Positions 49,560-61,602 of a stretch of DNA of 64,000 nt are shown piece by piece (position 1 is the stretch's first letter; each line of letters starts with the position of its first letter). The position numbers were made by a program, and so were the translations under genes. The stretch spans positions 202,763,273-202,827,272 of the forward strand of contig JAUPFV010000002.1 of assembly GCA_036936605.1 (NCBI GenBank). The letters run 5' to 3'. Origin of the DNA: Limnanthes douglasii subsp. nivea. Taxonomy: Eukaryota; Streptophyta; Magnoliopsida; Brassicales; Limnanthaceae. Below the pieces are notes generated by a model. The model had not been told where the DNA came from. It saw nothing but the letters and a program-made list of their open reading frames with translations, and ran no database searches.

Positions 49560-52500
49560 CGACGTAAAATCAACAAAATGCATTGTTGAGATTGAACTTC
49601 CAGTGACAGTCGGGTACGACAACACTAAAAAGATGATTCACACCCTATTTATGATTGTCAATGGTCCCACCTTCTACCATGTAATTATGGGAAGACCATG
49701 GCTTCATAAGCTCGAGGCCACAACATGCTCGTTTAGGCAGTACATCAAATACCCAATGGGAAATCTCGTGGGAATAATTTGAGGCAATCAAAGGTAGGCG
49801 AGGCAGTGTTACGCGATAACGTTTGACCCTTACAACAAAGCCAAATAACAATTAATGAACTCTAGGGCATGAGCACACCAAGTATCAATTGAAGGAAAGA
49901 CCTTAGAGGAGGATGACCCCAGATACAATGAAGAGGAGGACACCTCGTTATAAGAAGAGAGCATAAGGTTGGAAGAGGGCAAGCTTGGCAAGATAGGTAA
50001 TAAACTTGAAGAAAACTTTAACATCAATCTAATAGTTCTGTTGTAGGAAAATAAGGATGTATTTAAATGGGATGCCGAGAAAGTGACTGGAGTAGACCCA
50101 GCCGTAATCTCTCATTCGTTATCCATCGATAACAACTGTTGACCAGTGAGGAAAAAATGGTGGGCTTTTTCTCCAGAAAAATCAGAAGCGATATTCAAAG
50201 AGGTCGAGAAGTTACTCAAGCTGGGTGACATCAAACATGCACAGTATCCGATTTAGATCACCAATCCAGTGTTGGTAAAAACGAAGACTATGCAATGGCG
50301 GATGTGTGTTGATTTCACATATTTCAATCGGGTCTGCCCAAAGGATACATTCCCCTTACCAAGAATAGACCGGCTGGTGGACGTCGCTTCGGACAAAGAG
50401 TACCTGTAATTCATGGACGCATATTTAGGATATAATCAAATATCTATGAACCCATCAAACGAGGAACACACCATTTTTCATACTTAGCGAGGTCTCTATT
50501 TTTACAAAGTCATGCCGTTTAGACTCAAGATTGCTGGCTCAACATATCAGAGGCTCATCAACAAGATTTTCGAAAGGAAATTGAGCAAGCACATTGAGGC
50601 CTACATTGACAGTAAGATCGTAAAAAGTGACACAGAAAAGAGCAGCTTGAAGTCTTGGGAATGGCCTTCCAAATATTACAGAGGTATGAATTGAAACTTA
50701 ACCCTTTTCAATGTTATTTTGCTTTTCGTAGTAGAAATTATTTTGGGTTTTATTGTTAGTAAGAGGGGTATCGAGGTCCACCCCTCTCAGTTAAAATAAA
50801 TATTAGATATGAAACCCCCTAGAAATATAAAAGAGGTACAACACCTAACAGGACGGTTGATCGCCCTTTCCCGGTTTATTTCTAGATTGTCAGACAAGAG
50901 TCAGCCATTTTTCAAAATCCTGAAGGGGCCAAAATATTTAGTTGGACGAGTGAGAGTGACGAGGCCTTTTAAGCATTGAAATACGATTTAACCTCTCCAT
51001 ATGTGCTAACGACACCAGATCCATGCGAACGCCCCTATTTATATTTGTTAGTATCAACTTATGATGTGAGCGGGGTGCTGGTGCGAGAGATAATAGGGTC
51101 TAGAGGCCAGTGTACTATTTTAGCTAGGGGCTCGTTGATACAGAAACCCGATACCTTAACCTAGAAAAATTAACCCTCGTTTTGGTGATCGTTTCTCGAA
51201 AAATGTGCATATACTTCTGAAGTCATAGTATCATGCTACGAACCTCATTCCCATTCTAGAGCATACTCTAGAGGCCAGATTTCCCTGGAATCCTAACAAG
51301 GTGGTCAGTGGAGCTCAGAGCGTACGACGTAGACTACGAGCACATAGTAGCGATAAAAGGCCAAACAGTGGCAAATTCTATTAATGAATTTATAGGATGT
51401 TGGGGGACATGCTATGACTCCGCTATGAATGATGAGAACACCAAGCGGTGGATAGTAGAAGTAGATAGTGCATTAAATGCTAATGGGGGGGGTGGAGTAA
51501 TTATTCAAACACCAACGGGAGAGTAGATAAAACAAGCAATATAACTCACTTTCGAAGTTACGAACAACACATCTGAGTATGTTATAGTACTAACAAGATT
51601 CAATTGGCTTGCATTTGTGGGGCTCGCCGATTATTGCTCTTGTCTGATGCCCAGTTAGTAGTAGGTCATGCAACAGGCTCATTCGAGGCCAAACAGATGA
51701 GTACGCTAAACTACTTGGAATCCTTAAAGGAATTGGAGAGAAAATTCGACAGCATGGAATATGAGCAGATCCCCCAGTCCAAAAATTTAATGGTAGATGC
51801 CCTGGCTAAAGCAGCAACACGTGAGAAAAGTGCCATAGTTACTGTCCAGGAGTCACCAACCGTGGTCGTAGAAACCAAAAAAATGAAGTACATGCTTTGA
51901 CAACAACACAAGACTTGAGAGAAGCATATGCTGCGTATCTAAAGCACCACCTTCCACCAAACAAAGTAGATGCATGATCATTACAAATTCGAGCGTGCAG
52001 GTATAAAATTTTAGATGATGTGTTATACAGGAAAAATACCACCCGACCCCTGATGCGGTGTGAGAGTAAAGAGAAAGCAAAGCTAATACTTTGGGACATG
52101 CACGAGGGGGAGGCCGACGCTCACTGTGACTATAGGAGTCTAGGTTGGGAGCGGATGCTCAAGCCTTAGTCCAAAAATGTCATCATTGTCAATAATTCAC
52201 CAACCAGCGACATCTACCAAGTGAACTAATGATGACTGTGCTGACACCATGCATCTTCCATAAGTGGGGGATAGACTTGGTAAGACATCTCCCAATTAGG
52301 GATGGCAATGGGTCGTCCGCGGGCTGGGTTCAGGCCGACCCGTCTGAGCCCGCTTTTTTAACACTTGAGCCCGAAGCTGACCCGACCCACTTCCGGGCTT
52401 GTATTTTCAAACCCGAGCCCGCCCGTTCGTGTCTGTCGGTTAACCCGGCCCGACCCACGGATATTAATTTTAATATTTTTTTTCATATTTTTTTTCATAT

Positions 52501-53471
52501 TTTAAATATTTTAATTTATTTATAATTTATATTATTGTGATTATATATAAAAATATTAATTTTTATATATTTTTATAATTTCGGGCCGGAACGAGTCGGG
52601 TAAACTAGAAAGCCGAACCCGGCCCGACCCGGTTGCGGGTTATAATTTCTTAACCCGGACCTGACTCGTTCTATGTTCGGGTCAGATCGGGTCGGACCGA
52701 GTCGAGCCGGACAACACCCGAATTGCCATCCTTACTCCCAATGGCTATGGGTAATCAAAAATTCTTGGTAGTTGTAATGACTATTTTTCTAAATGGTTCG
52801 AGACCAACGCTTCATCAAAGACGAGATCCCATGAAGTATGCGACTTCTTACAAAGTCAGATCCTCTCAAAATTTAGAATTTCAAGGATCCTTGTGACGGA
52901 AAACCGACCATAATTCCAGAATGAGGCAATGTATTCATTCTTTCGTAAGAACAATATGCTGGAATGATCGAAAGGAAAATGGTCATACCATTTATCTGAA
53001 GTATTGTGGGCCTATCAAACTACACACCGGTCAGCCATGAGAGATAAACCTTTCTCACTGGTATATGAAATGGAAGCAATAGTACCGGCTGAAGTCATAA
53101 TACCAAGCCATAGAGTGGCCAATTATTCAGTGGAGGTGAACAATTTAGAGCGACAAGCATCAATCGATATGATAGAGGAAAGAAAAGATCAAGCGAGGGT
53201 ACGATCAGAGCATTATAAAAGCTTAATGAGAAGCAGATTTAACTCCCAAATTAAGCATCGAAGCTTTGATGTAGGTGACTTAGTAATGAAAAACGTTTTC
53301 CATCGAGTGTTGGACAAAAAGGCGAGCAAGTTGGGTCCGGATTGGGATGGACCATATCGGGTTGTTTCTAAAGGACATCATGGGGCATATAGATTGGAAG
53401 ATATAGAAGGTGATTCATTGAAACACCATTTGAATGTAAATCATTTGAAAATATGTTATCATGTTATTTAA
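49560..53471 (+). pseudogene. Gypsy-2 pol: protease, RT, RNase H, second RNase H, integrase (broken)
   Basis: In order: protease region (FMIVNGPTFYHVIMGRPWL near 49660); RT with KKWWAFSPEKSEAIFKEVEK, MCVDFTYFNRVCPKD, FPLPRIDRLVD, MPFRLKIAGSTYQRL and YIDSKIVKS, where the catalytic YVDD is YIDS (50602-50613); RNase H; a second RNase H with WIVEVDSALNANGGGG and LSDAQLVVGHATGS, typical of Tat elements; integrase zinc region KCHHCQ (about 52170); integrase core GIDLVRHLP, interrupted by the MITE; and an integrase C terminus ending in a single clean frame (53004-53471) with WAYQTTHRSAM, FSLVYEMEAIVP and GPYRVV. Many stops and frameshifts occur. With the second catalytic Asp of YxDD lost, RT would be dead even if the frames were whole. 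Confidence 0.88.
52297..52734. mobile_element. hAT-type MITE inside Gypsy-2 integrase
   Basis: 438 bp with ends TAGGGATGGCAAT and ATTGCCATCCTTA and an exact 8-bp duplication CTCCCAAT on both sides (52289-52296, 52735-52742). GC-rich subterminal words (CCCGACCC, CGGGCCGG) surround an AT-rich centre and there is no coding capacity. Removing the element and one duplication joins GIDLVRHLP to the next integrase residues, MGNQKFLVV. The ends match those of the hAT at 45.5 kb, so it is probably a non-autonomous relative. Confidence 0.93.
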
Positions 53472-53960
53472 GAGCGATTGTGCACTCTTTTCTCTTTTTG
53501 TGGCACTTAAGCGTTTTAAACGAGACACGTTGTAAGACAAATTTATTAATGAAGTCACCTCTATTTTTCCATGTTTTGGTTCATACTATTTTATTCTTTG
53601 TTTTACATACTAAAAACATAAGCTTTAAGAATTTGTAATTATTCAACAACAAGGGGGGGGATATAACCAATTATAATAACAACGAAATGGCTAAAATTGG
53701 CCACGCATATTAGGTTACGGAATGGGTCACATTGAGCTCTCGCTAAGATAATCAATAAAAGTGAGATAGTGCATATCACAAACCTTGAAGGCTACGATAG
53801 GGTCCATACTGAGCCCGAGCCACATAGCTCAGTAAAGAGAATCAGCTACAAAGTCATAGTCTATAAGACAACATGCTTATTGAGAAAAATCCCCCCCCCC
53901 AAGCGATTCCAAATATATTAGCAACACTAATTTCAAAAGAAATAAGAAACATAAGTCATA
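53472..53960. other. Gypsy-2 pol/antisense ORF junction
   Basis: No coding sequence recognised. It holds a G8 run (53653-53660) shortly after the pol stop, in a polypurine-like AACAACAAGGGGGGGGA context, and a C10 run (53891-53900) about 240 bp further on. Confidence 0.6.
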
Positions 53961-56660
53961 CTATATATTAATGTGGAGACATAACGGTTCAGATAACAAC
54001 AACAATAAACTATATAGCAAGAGCAATGCAAATAGTGGTTCGGAAAAACAATACAAATTACAAATTTTGTTCAACAGTCTGCCTTCCTTATCGGGGGTAC
54101 ATCTGGTAACCAGTCTTGGCAGGCACTGCATTAGGATAAGTGGTAAGGGCATCAACTGAAAACCCTTCGAACAACGGGAAACTTTTAAAATAAGGGGGGC
54201 AACAACCTCCGTCACCTTCTCGACGGGATTTTCTTCTTCCTCTCCTTCGTCACTGGTAACCCGTGGCTTCTCTTCATCAGACATAAATTCCTTGAACGGA
54301 CCGAGCTCCATGTCAGCATTCAGTCTCCACAACTTGATGATAGTCTCTTTCTGAACTCGCTCCAGATTTGGCTTCATTTTCTCGAGTGCTTCCTTTTAAC
54401 CGTCAGCATAGTCCTTTGAAATGAGTTCATTATGTCGCATTTATGCTCTAGTTCTAGCCTCACGCGAGTTTCCTCCTACCAGATAGTGTTATTCTTAAAC
54501 AACACTTTATTACTGTTAGCTGAGGACTCCTCGATTTTGATAAGAAGCCTTGAATTCTGATCAATCAGCTCGGTTGCATGCTTTGAGAGGACCTCGTTCT
54601 GACTTAATATGCCCTCGACAGTCTTAGTTACTTCTTCCTTGGTAGAAATAGCACCTGCTAGACGACTAGTGAGATCAGCCTTATCCTTCAACAAATTTTC
54701 AAAAAAGCACTTTGACAAACCATACCCTTTTTATAGCGGGCTAGGTCATCATAAAGAGTCTTCAAAGATTCTAACTACAAAAGCTCAAGTCGGAAATCGT
54801 CCATAATTTTTGTATCTGTTGGGTTCATTCTGTGATAGCCAAGAATCATCGAGTTATGGTAGTTCAGCAAGATAAACAATGATAAGAAATAAAAAGGGAC
54901 CAAAATGCAATAACTTAAATCAAAAGAAAAATAATATACTTCTACTGCTAGTTAAAGTTGACGTTGTAGGAGATTTGACTTGCTCATATTATTGTACAAA
55001 CTTATCTCAGAACACTATTTCAACTGTTGGAGCATCAAAATATATGGTTTGGGCATGCTTATACGAGGAGGCTGGTTAGGAATATCGACACCGGAGGTTC
55101 AAATATGAGGGGACCAGTACAGGGTTTTCCATCATTTAAACCCATCGAAAACAGAGCTAAATGGGAAGTGATCTTCTCTTTTAAGGGAGAGGTATCCGAG
55201 ACGGCTTGAATATGGTTAGTCGAGTCTCGATGAGGGGTATGTTTTTTACTACCACCAATGGAGGAGCCTCTAACCCCTCCTTTCTCAGAATCTGTATGCA
55301 CAGAAAGAAGGGCCGCGCTAACCACCATAACTAAGATATTAAGGTCGATAAGGGAATGGTCCTCAAACCCATCATAGCTATGATTCGAAGGGACACCGTT
55401 CTTCCTAAGGACCCTCTTCTTCCTCACGAACCATCCAGTCAAGGGACTGCTTTGCCATGTGCTCTCACTTTCGTTTCCTAGTGAGGATATTACAACACAG
55501 TCACTAGATTCACGCTGTATAGAGGCAGTATCGGTCCCAGTAGTGTCAGACGCATAAGTAGTGGTTATATGGCGGATTAATTTCTTCTTCATTTTGGGTT
55601 TTTCTCGTTGTTTTCACCATCTCCAAGGTCCCTCTTCTGCCCAATAGCAGTGTTAGCACTAGGTTCCTTATCTTTGGGCCTTTTGGGTGGAAGATCTAGC
55701 ACGATACCCCTCGGGTTATCCGTATACACCATTTCTGCTAATATAGCCCCCATTCCTTCTGCGATAATGGGTTCGCTGGTAAAGGTAAGCATCACATCTC
55801 TGTTTGTTGACATCTTCGGCTCTGATAGAGGCCACAAAACACTTCTAATAAAATTGATTGGTGTAAACAAGCAGTAATACTCTAAATCTCACTTAGTATA
55901 CGCATCATCAGATAATCTTTCCAGAGGACTCGCTTCGTGATCAAAGTATACCTTCTTCCACAATTTTTTATACTTCCCAGAGTCTGTACCTTCAACAAGC
56001 AAAAGATAGATTATATCAATAACTACAAATAGTTGATATATATATATAAGAGGGTAAACCAATCCAATCCTTAAGTGTACTCATCCATCGCCTCTCTAAC
56101 TAAATATTCTTTTTGGGAACGTGATATTCCCAATTCCCGAAAACAAAAATAAAAGAGTGTTTTGAGTGTTTATCATTATCCGCCAACATGAGAATCTTAC
56201 TACGGATGGACATCTAGTAGAAGGGGGTCTTTAGAAGCTTATAAACATCGATACTAGAAAATAGGTAACCTATATAAATATCTTTATCTAACAATCTCGA
56301 GCTCAATACAACACTAAGAAAAAATCACCAGCCGTTGTCAGTCAATTATGTCGGTCATATTCGGATATACCTAAAAATCTCATTAATCAACTTGGGTAAA
56401 GGTAATCGAAGCCCACAGTCGAATAAAGTTGGGTATAAACAAGTTTCACCCTCTCTAGCATGATGGGGATGTTCGTCAGGCTCGGGAAGCCTAGTAATTA
56501 CAGACTCAGGAAAATTATATACTAATCTAAATCTATCATGCCCTTATGGGCTCAAGACCGTATACAAGTGTGAGAGGCGGTCCAAGTAACTATCTAAAAA
56601 TCCTTTGCCTTCCATCGTATCTGTCAGTGGGGCACTGGAAAGAGTTCAACTAATGGTGTT
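53961..56660 (-). pseudogene. Gypsy-2 antisense ORF remnant (Tat/Grande type)
   Basis: Minus-strand frames between pol and the 3' LTR. The N-terminal part (about 56.65-55.9 kb) has FPSLTNIPIMLERVKLVY, then VGFDYLYPS and RFLGISEYDR, then GIGNITFPKRIF. This resembles the plant 'putative gypsy type transposon' (PF04195-like) domain as I remember it. Downstream come 55870-55589 (PKMSTNRDVMLTF, LDLPPKRPKDK), 55592-55059 (Ser-rich, hydrophilic), a coiled-coil segment (54718-54476: LLKDKADLTSRLAGAISTKE) and an acidic tail (54377-53961: SDEEKPRVTSDEGEEEEN). Function in these retrotransposons is unknown. Stops and frameshifts separate the parts. Confidence 0.6.
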
Positions 56661-57276
56661 AGACTTCTTCATGGATCATTTATGAGTCGAAACCAATTAT
56701 ACAAGATTCTAAGGTTTGTAGGCAGAGGATCGAGCTAACTAAAAACGATAGCATAAACGACAGATTAAGAAGAAATAAAAGAAAATAAAAGCATTATAAT
56801 ATTTACCTTTAATTGATATTTGGAATTCACACAACTAACTGATAAGAACTTGAATAAAACAAATATTGCGCCTTTAAAGATGGTATAAGGGAAAGAAGAA
56901 AAAAGGAAAAATAAGGTACATTAGGCTAATTTATAGTAAATCAACAGGTGTTAAATGGGCCAATTCGCGGGTCAGAGACCAAGACAAAATGGGAAGGTTA
57001 CACCGCTCCGATATAGAGAGAAATGAGAAGCGACCATTTTTACAGACACACAACAGAAGACGGCTTTTTTCATACATAGGAAATGGAATTGAGACACGTG
57101 AGGAAAGAGACTAATAGTAATAATAGCACACTTGATTGAAAAAAGAAAGGTAAAATAGCCACGTGGGAACAATGTAGTTAATGAAACATCATATACCTCG
57201 ATTGGCATCGTAAGTTTATTTTTCTAAAAGGAAACATTTTTTAAACCACTTTATGTACAAGGACTAGAGGGAGCCT
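56661..57276. other. Gypsy-2 region between antisense ORF and 3' LTR
   Basis: No gene recognised. It would contain the promoter of the antisense ORF. The purine tract GGACTAGAGGGAGCCT (57261-57276) ends it. Confidence 0.5.
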
Positions 57277-57822
57277 TGATAAGGCATAACACTACCATTA
57301 AGTTATACCCATCAGCTAGACGGAGGTACCTATGGCAAGAAAGTAATAATTGGATGGTTCAAAGTCGAAGGATATTAGGCAAAGCAGATCCATTGAAAAA
57401 TAATACGAGGTACCCTCGGTGGAACAACGCAGAGACAAAGACATGGGCATAAGAGCTAGGCGTTGCCCAAAGGCATCAAAACCATCATCTCGTGTGATAG
57501 CAGTCTGGTACCCTAGTCAACACTAAACAAGAACCTACGCGAAGATCATATGGTACCTCAGACAGACTTAAACAATGGTAGCAAAAAATAAGGATACTAA
57601 GAGCAGTAATCATGAAGTGGAAATTAGGCTTGGACCCATTATCAAACCTAACAAAAAATAAAGAATTATTAGGAGATAGTGAGGTAGTGGATTGAAAAAG
57701 ATGTTATACAAAGGATAGAGACTCTAAATCTATGTAAGGTTTTTCCAATCGAAATAATAAGATATAAGAACTTTATTCTTTTGTTTTCCGTCTAATAAAT
57801 ACTATCATCAAATCCCTCACCA
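57277..57822 (+). repeat. Gypsy-2 3' LTR
   Basis: It starts TGATAAGGC after the purine tract and ends CCTCACCA. It is homologous to 48767-49318 with many substitutions (roughly 80-85% similar by eye). Confidence 0.9.
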
Positions 57823-58596
57823 AGAACAACTCATCTTTTATTACAAAACTATTTCCGTTTGCAAAAGAAATTATGGATCTCAATATTTCTTTCAGTATTT
57901 ATATCATATATTGATTCTATCTATAATTTAAAAAATACTATGGTTGATTTTGTTCTCTCTCTAGCAACTCGTTTACGCTCGTGCAACAACTCCATACCTC
58001 TCTTCCATTATTTATAAAATCAAAGATGAGTGAGATGATCTTCCAGGATCAGAATAACACCTTACAACTTGTTCTCACATACAACTAAATATTATTAGCG
58101 CAACTACCCTAACTATGTATGATTTGTACACTCTCACAAGTAGTGGAACCACCAGCCCTAAGACTTGACAGTGGGTGTACCATGTACTATCTTGGTCATT
58201 CTTCAATCATGCTCATACCAATAGTAACTTGACCTGTCGTTAAGAATGGTTTATCAATTCAGATTCTTCAACAATATAATGAATTGAGTTCCTTCAATGA
58301 ACATATATATATATATATATATCTTCAGAAGCGTCGGCAACATATGTACCTACACTTAATGCACACAAAGAATGATCATACACATTCAGTTTCACTAGTC
58401 ACTTATCAACAGTCTAGGTAAAGTTCTTTCCTTTAAGTCCCAACAAAGTTATTTGCACCTAAATATCGGTTGAACTACTGTCTTTTACATTCGCGATATT
58501 GTGTGCCTTTATGCCATTGACTTACTCAAATATTCGGTCATCAAGTCTTAGTTGAACTGCACTAATCACTTTTAGCCTACACTTATAATTCTCTGA
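57823..58596 (-). repeat. Copia-3 3' LTR (larger part)
   Basis: It aligns with the right-hand copy at 60866-61602: both have CTCTTCCATTA.TTATA, GAGTAAGATG/GAGTGAGATG, AATAACACCTTA, a shared GCTTGACA/ACTTGACA, GTAACTTGA and TTCTTCAACA in the same order. Its first bases are missing here because of Gypsy-2. Confidence 0.75.
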
Positions 58597-58639
58597 TGCT
58601 TATAGTAACTCTATTATTCATTTCTCAAATATTCAAACA

Positions 58640-60560
58640 AATATTTATAGACATCAAGGCAACCTACTTTCCATACTTTCATAAATCTCATGTAGTTCTT
58701 GAACTTTGAAATCGGTAATGCCTTGGTCATAACATCTGAAAGATTTTCAATACTTGTAATTTTTACCATATTCACTTGCTCTATCTCCGTCATATCTCAG
58801 ATCAAATTCATATTTATATTTATATATTTAATTCTCTCTTGAAAATTTAAATTCCTTATAAAATAAAGACCAATTGTATTATCTCATTGTAGAGAAACTT
58901 ATTGCGTTATACCAGTGACCTCACTCAACAAACCCTCCTTCCATATGGTTTTCTTTATTACTTCAATAATAAACATATATTTGAATTATGTAGATGATAA
59001 TAAAATAATCTTTTAAAAAGATGATTTATGGTTAACCATTCCTCCAAATATAGTAAACAAATAATCCAAATTTGAATTCCTAGTGTTAAGGCCACCTGCA
59101 TAATCATAGTCAGCATAGCCCCTTAATATCTTACTAACCTTTACTCTTGATTCTAATACAACCTAACTTTCAATATCATGAGCTATTTAAGGTCTTGTTA
59201 GTGAGGCTTCCTCAGATTTGACATAAACCTACTCAATATACTAATATAGTATGCAAAATATATTATCGTGCATATTATTGCGTACATAATTATTCTAATG
59301 ACATTTTCATACGTATCTCATGCTTAAAATTCTTATTTGTTACTTTGGTTGGTGTTTGAGTGATACTAAGTTTAAAATGGGCACCAATGAGAGTTCTTAC
59401 CTCCCGAGCTTCAGAAATGTTGAAATTCTTGATAGCTTTATATATGTATACTTGTTAATATATAAATACATATATCATTTTAGTAGTGATTTTCATACCA
59501 AGAATCCTCTTAACCTATTCTATATAATTAATCTCAAACTCTCATTCAGTTGAGTCTTCACCATTTCAATTCCCATTCAATATTTTCTAGCAATCAGTAT
59601 GTAATCTACATACAACAATAATATGATATGTATTTACATGTGTGTTTCCCCTATTATGATATACATAGTTTTCATAACAGGTCCTCATATACTTGATAGA
59701 CCTTATAAAATAATCAAATATTTTATTCTGATGTCTCAACGACTATTTCAGCCCATATAGAAGTCTCTTCAACAAACATATATCTCATTCATTCTCTTCT
59801 TCAAAACCTTAAGACTGACTCATGTAGATAATCTCATTTAGTTCTCCATGAAGAAAGGTACTATTAACATATACTTCGTCTGATTGAAGACCAAATATAG
59901 CCATAATTTCCACCATTAACATTTATTGAGGTTTGTTTCACAACTATTGGAATCTACATATTTTTTATGTGAATCTTTTAGTCACCAGTCTATATTTGAA
60001 TTTGGATAACTTTACTCTAGATTTGAATCTTTTTTAAAGAACCAATTTCTTTCCTTATGACCTTCATCCATTTTTATTATAGTGTTATTCATAACATCAT
60101 GATAAATATCAGGTTTAATAATATTTTCCTACAGTTCCATTGATAAAATATAACCTATAATATTAGAAAAATTATACTTTTGTGTAGGATTTTTCGGTCT
60201 TCATACTTTATCTTTTACTAAGTGATAAATATCAAGATCATCATGTTGCTCATTAGTCTGAACTTTTGAAAGTTCTAAACATCAAACTCTCGGTTATTTT
60301 CTAACTCTTTCAATTGGTGCACTTCCTCTGTATGAGCCATATATGTACCAAGTCAGAATTTATCTTTGACGAAAGCATGCTTGGGTTCACTCTCTTGTCC
60401 AGACTCATCATCAACTCCATCTTTCTTTTCAAAAATTCTTAGTTTAGTCTCCGACATTTTAACAAATGACATAATTTTTTTCATTGAATATAACATACTA
60501 GATAATTACAACTTTATGACTTCCAAGTTCCATGTGCACAACAAGAATACTTTTGGTTGA
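58640..60560 (-). pseudogene. Copia-3 pol remnant: linker, RT, RNase H
   Basis: Reading right to left: a hydrophilic linker (KLRIFEKKDGVDDESGQESE, about 60460-60380), then WVFK-like, then TFLHGELNEIIYMSQS, GFEEE and LLKRLLYGLK (about 59880-59730), the RT fingers/palm of Copia elements. RNase H traces (an IQLVFIL...FKREN..YKYKYEF pattern like DNQSAI...ERTKHIDIKYHF) lie at about 58870-58790. Stops are frequent. Too degenerate to place the catalytic YVDD with certainty. Confidence 0.65.
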
Positions 60561-60841
60561 GACTCAGTGGTAATGATAATATTAAGTAACGAGTTAGTCT
60601 AGATTTTAGGCTTAAGCTAGCGCATCTTTGATAGTACGCCAAAACTTAAACCCTAGATTATTTACTTCCTCAAAGTGTGATATGAAGAAAATAGAACTTT
60701 GGTTATGTGAATTTTTCAATTCAAAGTTAGTAAGAAAAAAAACGAAACACATTAGAATTTTTAAATACTTGATTCAGATTATGAAGAAACTATACTTCTA
60801 GAGGAGATGAACATAGATCTATTTAGAATAATATTACCAAA

Positions 60842-61602
60842 AAATTGTCTTAAATAAAACTAACACAACCATTCATCTTATATTACAAAGATACTTAAGA
60901 TTATATGAGAAACTATTAATCTATATGTTTCCTTTAGTGTTTGTTTCATATATTGCTTCTCTCTTTAAAACCGAGAAAACACTATGTTTTTTCTAATAAA
61001 CCGCTCACGGATACGCAACAACATCATACCTCTCTTCCATTACTTATAGGCACAAATATGAGTAAGATGGTCCATCATGCTCATAATAACACCTTAAAGC
61101 TTGTTCCTACATATAAATGAATAGTAATGACAACCCTATCCTGACATTCGTACGGGTTGTACACTTAGTGGCACCACCAACCTCGAAGCTTGACACTCAT
61201 TGTACATTATATTATCATGATCATTTTCACGAATTCTCAGATAAACGGTAACTTGATCAATAGTAATTCATCAATTCATATTCTTCAACATAATAGTGAC
61301 TTCAGTTCCTTCCAATAACATAGAGATATCTTACAACCCTCAACAACATAAGTCCATACACCTAATTCTAACAGGTAATGATCTTACACTTTCAGTTCCA
61401 ACAGTTACATATCATTAGTCTCGACAGATCTCTTTCATTTAGATTCAAACAGACGCTTTTGCACCAAAATCTTACCAGAACTCCTACCGCTTAAATTCCC
61501 TGCAGTTAATGCCCTTAAGTTCAAGCTTACTCAAATCTTTGGTCCTTAAGCCGTGACTGACCTACACTATTTTTTTAGCGTGCACCTAACATAATTCCAA
61601 CA
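60842..61602 (-). repeat. Copia-3 5' LTR
   Basis: In element orientation it begins TGTTGGAATTATG (61602 downward), the common Copia LTR start. Its inner end is near 60842, next to a degenerate primer-site-like TTGGTAATATTATTC. Confidence 0.7.

Larger units (their letters stand above)
48767..57822 (+). mobile_element. Gypsy-2: Ty3/Gypsy (Tat/Grande-like) with antisense ORF
   Basis: About 9.06 kb, bounded by LTRs of about 550 bp, with a primer site after the left one and a purine tract (GGACTAGAGGGAGCCT) before the right one. Pol is on the plus strand (49.56-53.47 kb). A 3.8-kb region between pol and the 3' LTR carries minus-strand coding remnants, the organisation of Tat/Grande-type elements. 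Almost no gag is left between the primer site and the protease. The LTRs are far more diverged from each other than those of Copia-2, so this is an older insertion. Flanks ACAAC (48762-48766) and AGAAC (57823-57827) may be a decayed 5-bp duplication. Confidence 0.88.
48738..61602 (-). mobile_element. Copia-3: old Ty1/Copia remnant, split by Gypsy-2
   Basis: Two diverged LTR-like sequences, 57823-58596 and about 60842-61602, flank a minus-strand region with RT and RNase H remnants. The left LTR begins abruptly at the Gypsy-2 end. Its missing start seems to lie on the other side of Gypsy-2, at about 48738-48766, where AAAAAAATTTCCAAATTTAA and ACACAAC resemble AAAAAATTG..TTAAAT and ACACAACC of the right LTR. 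Gypsy-2 therefore appears to have inserted into this LTR. Gag and integrase were not seen. Confidence 0.65.

Noticed and set aside
53472..53960. Separate host gene between pol and antisense ORF
   Set aside because: Only short frames without motifs. The region lies inside Gypsy-2, whose LTRs enclose it.
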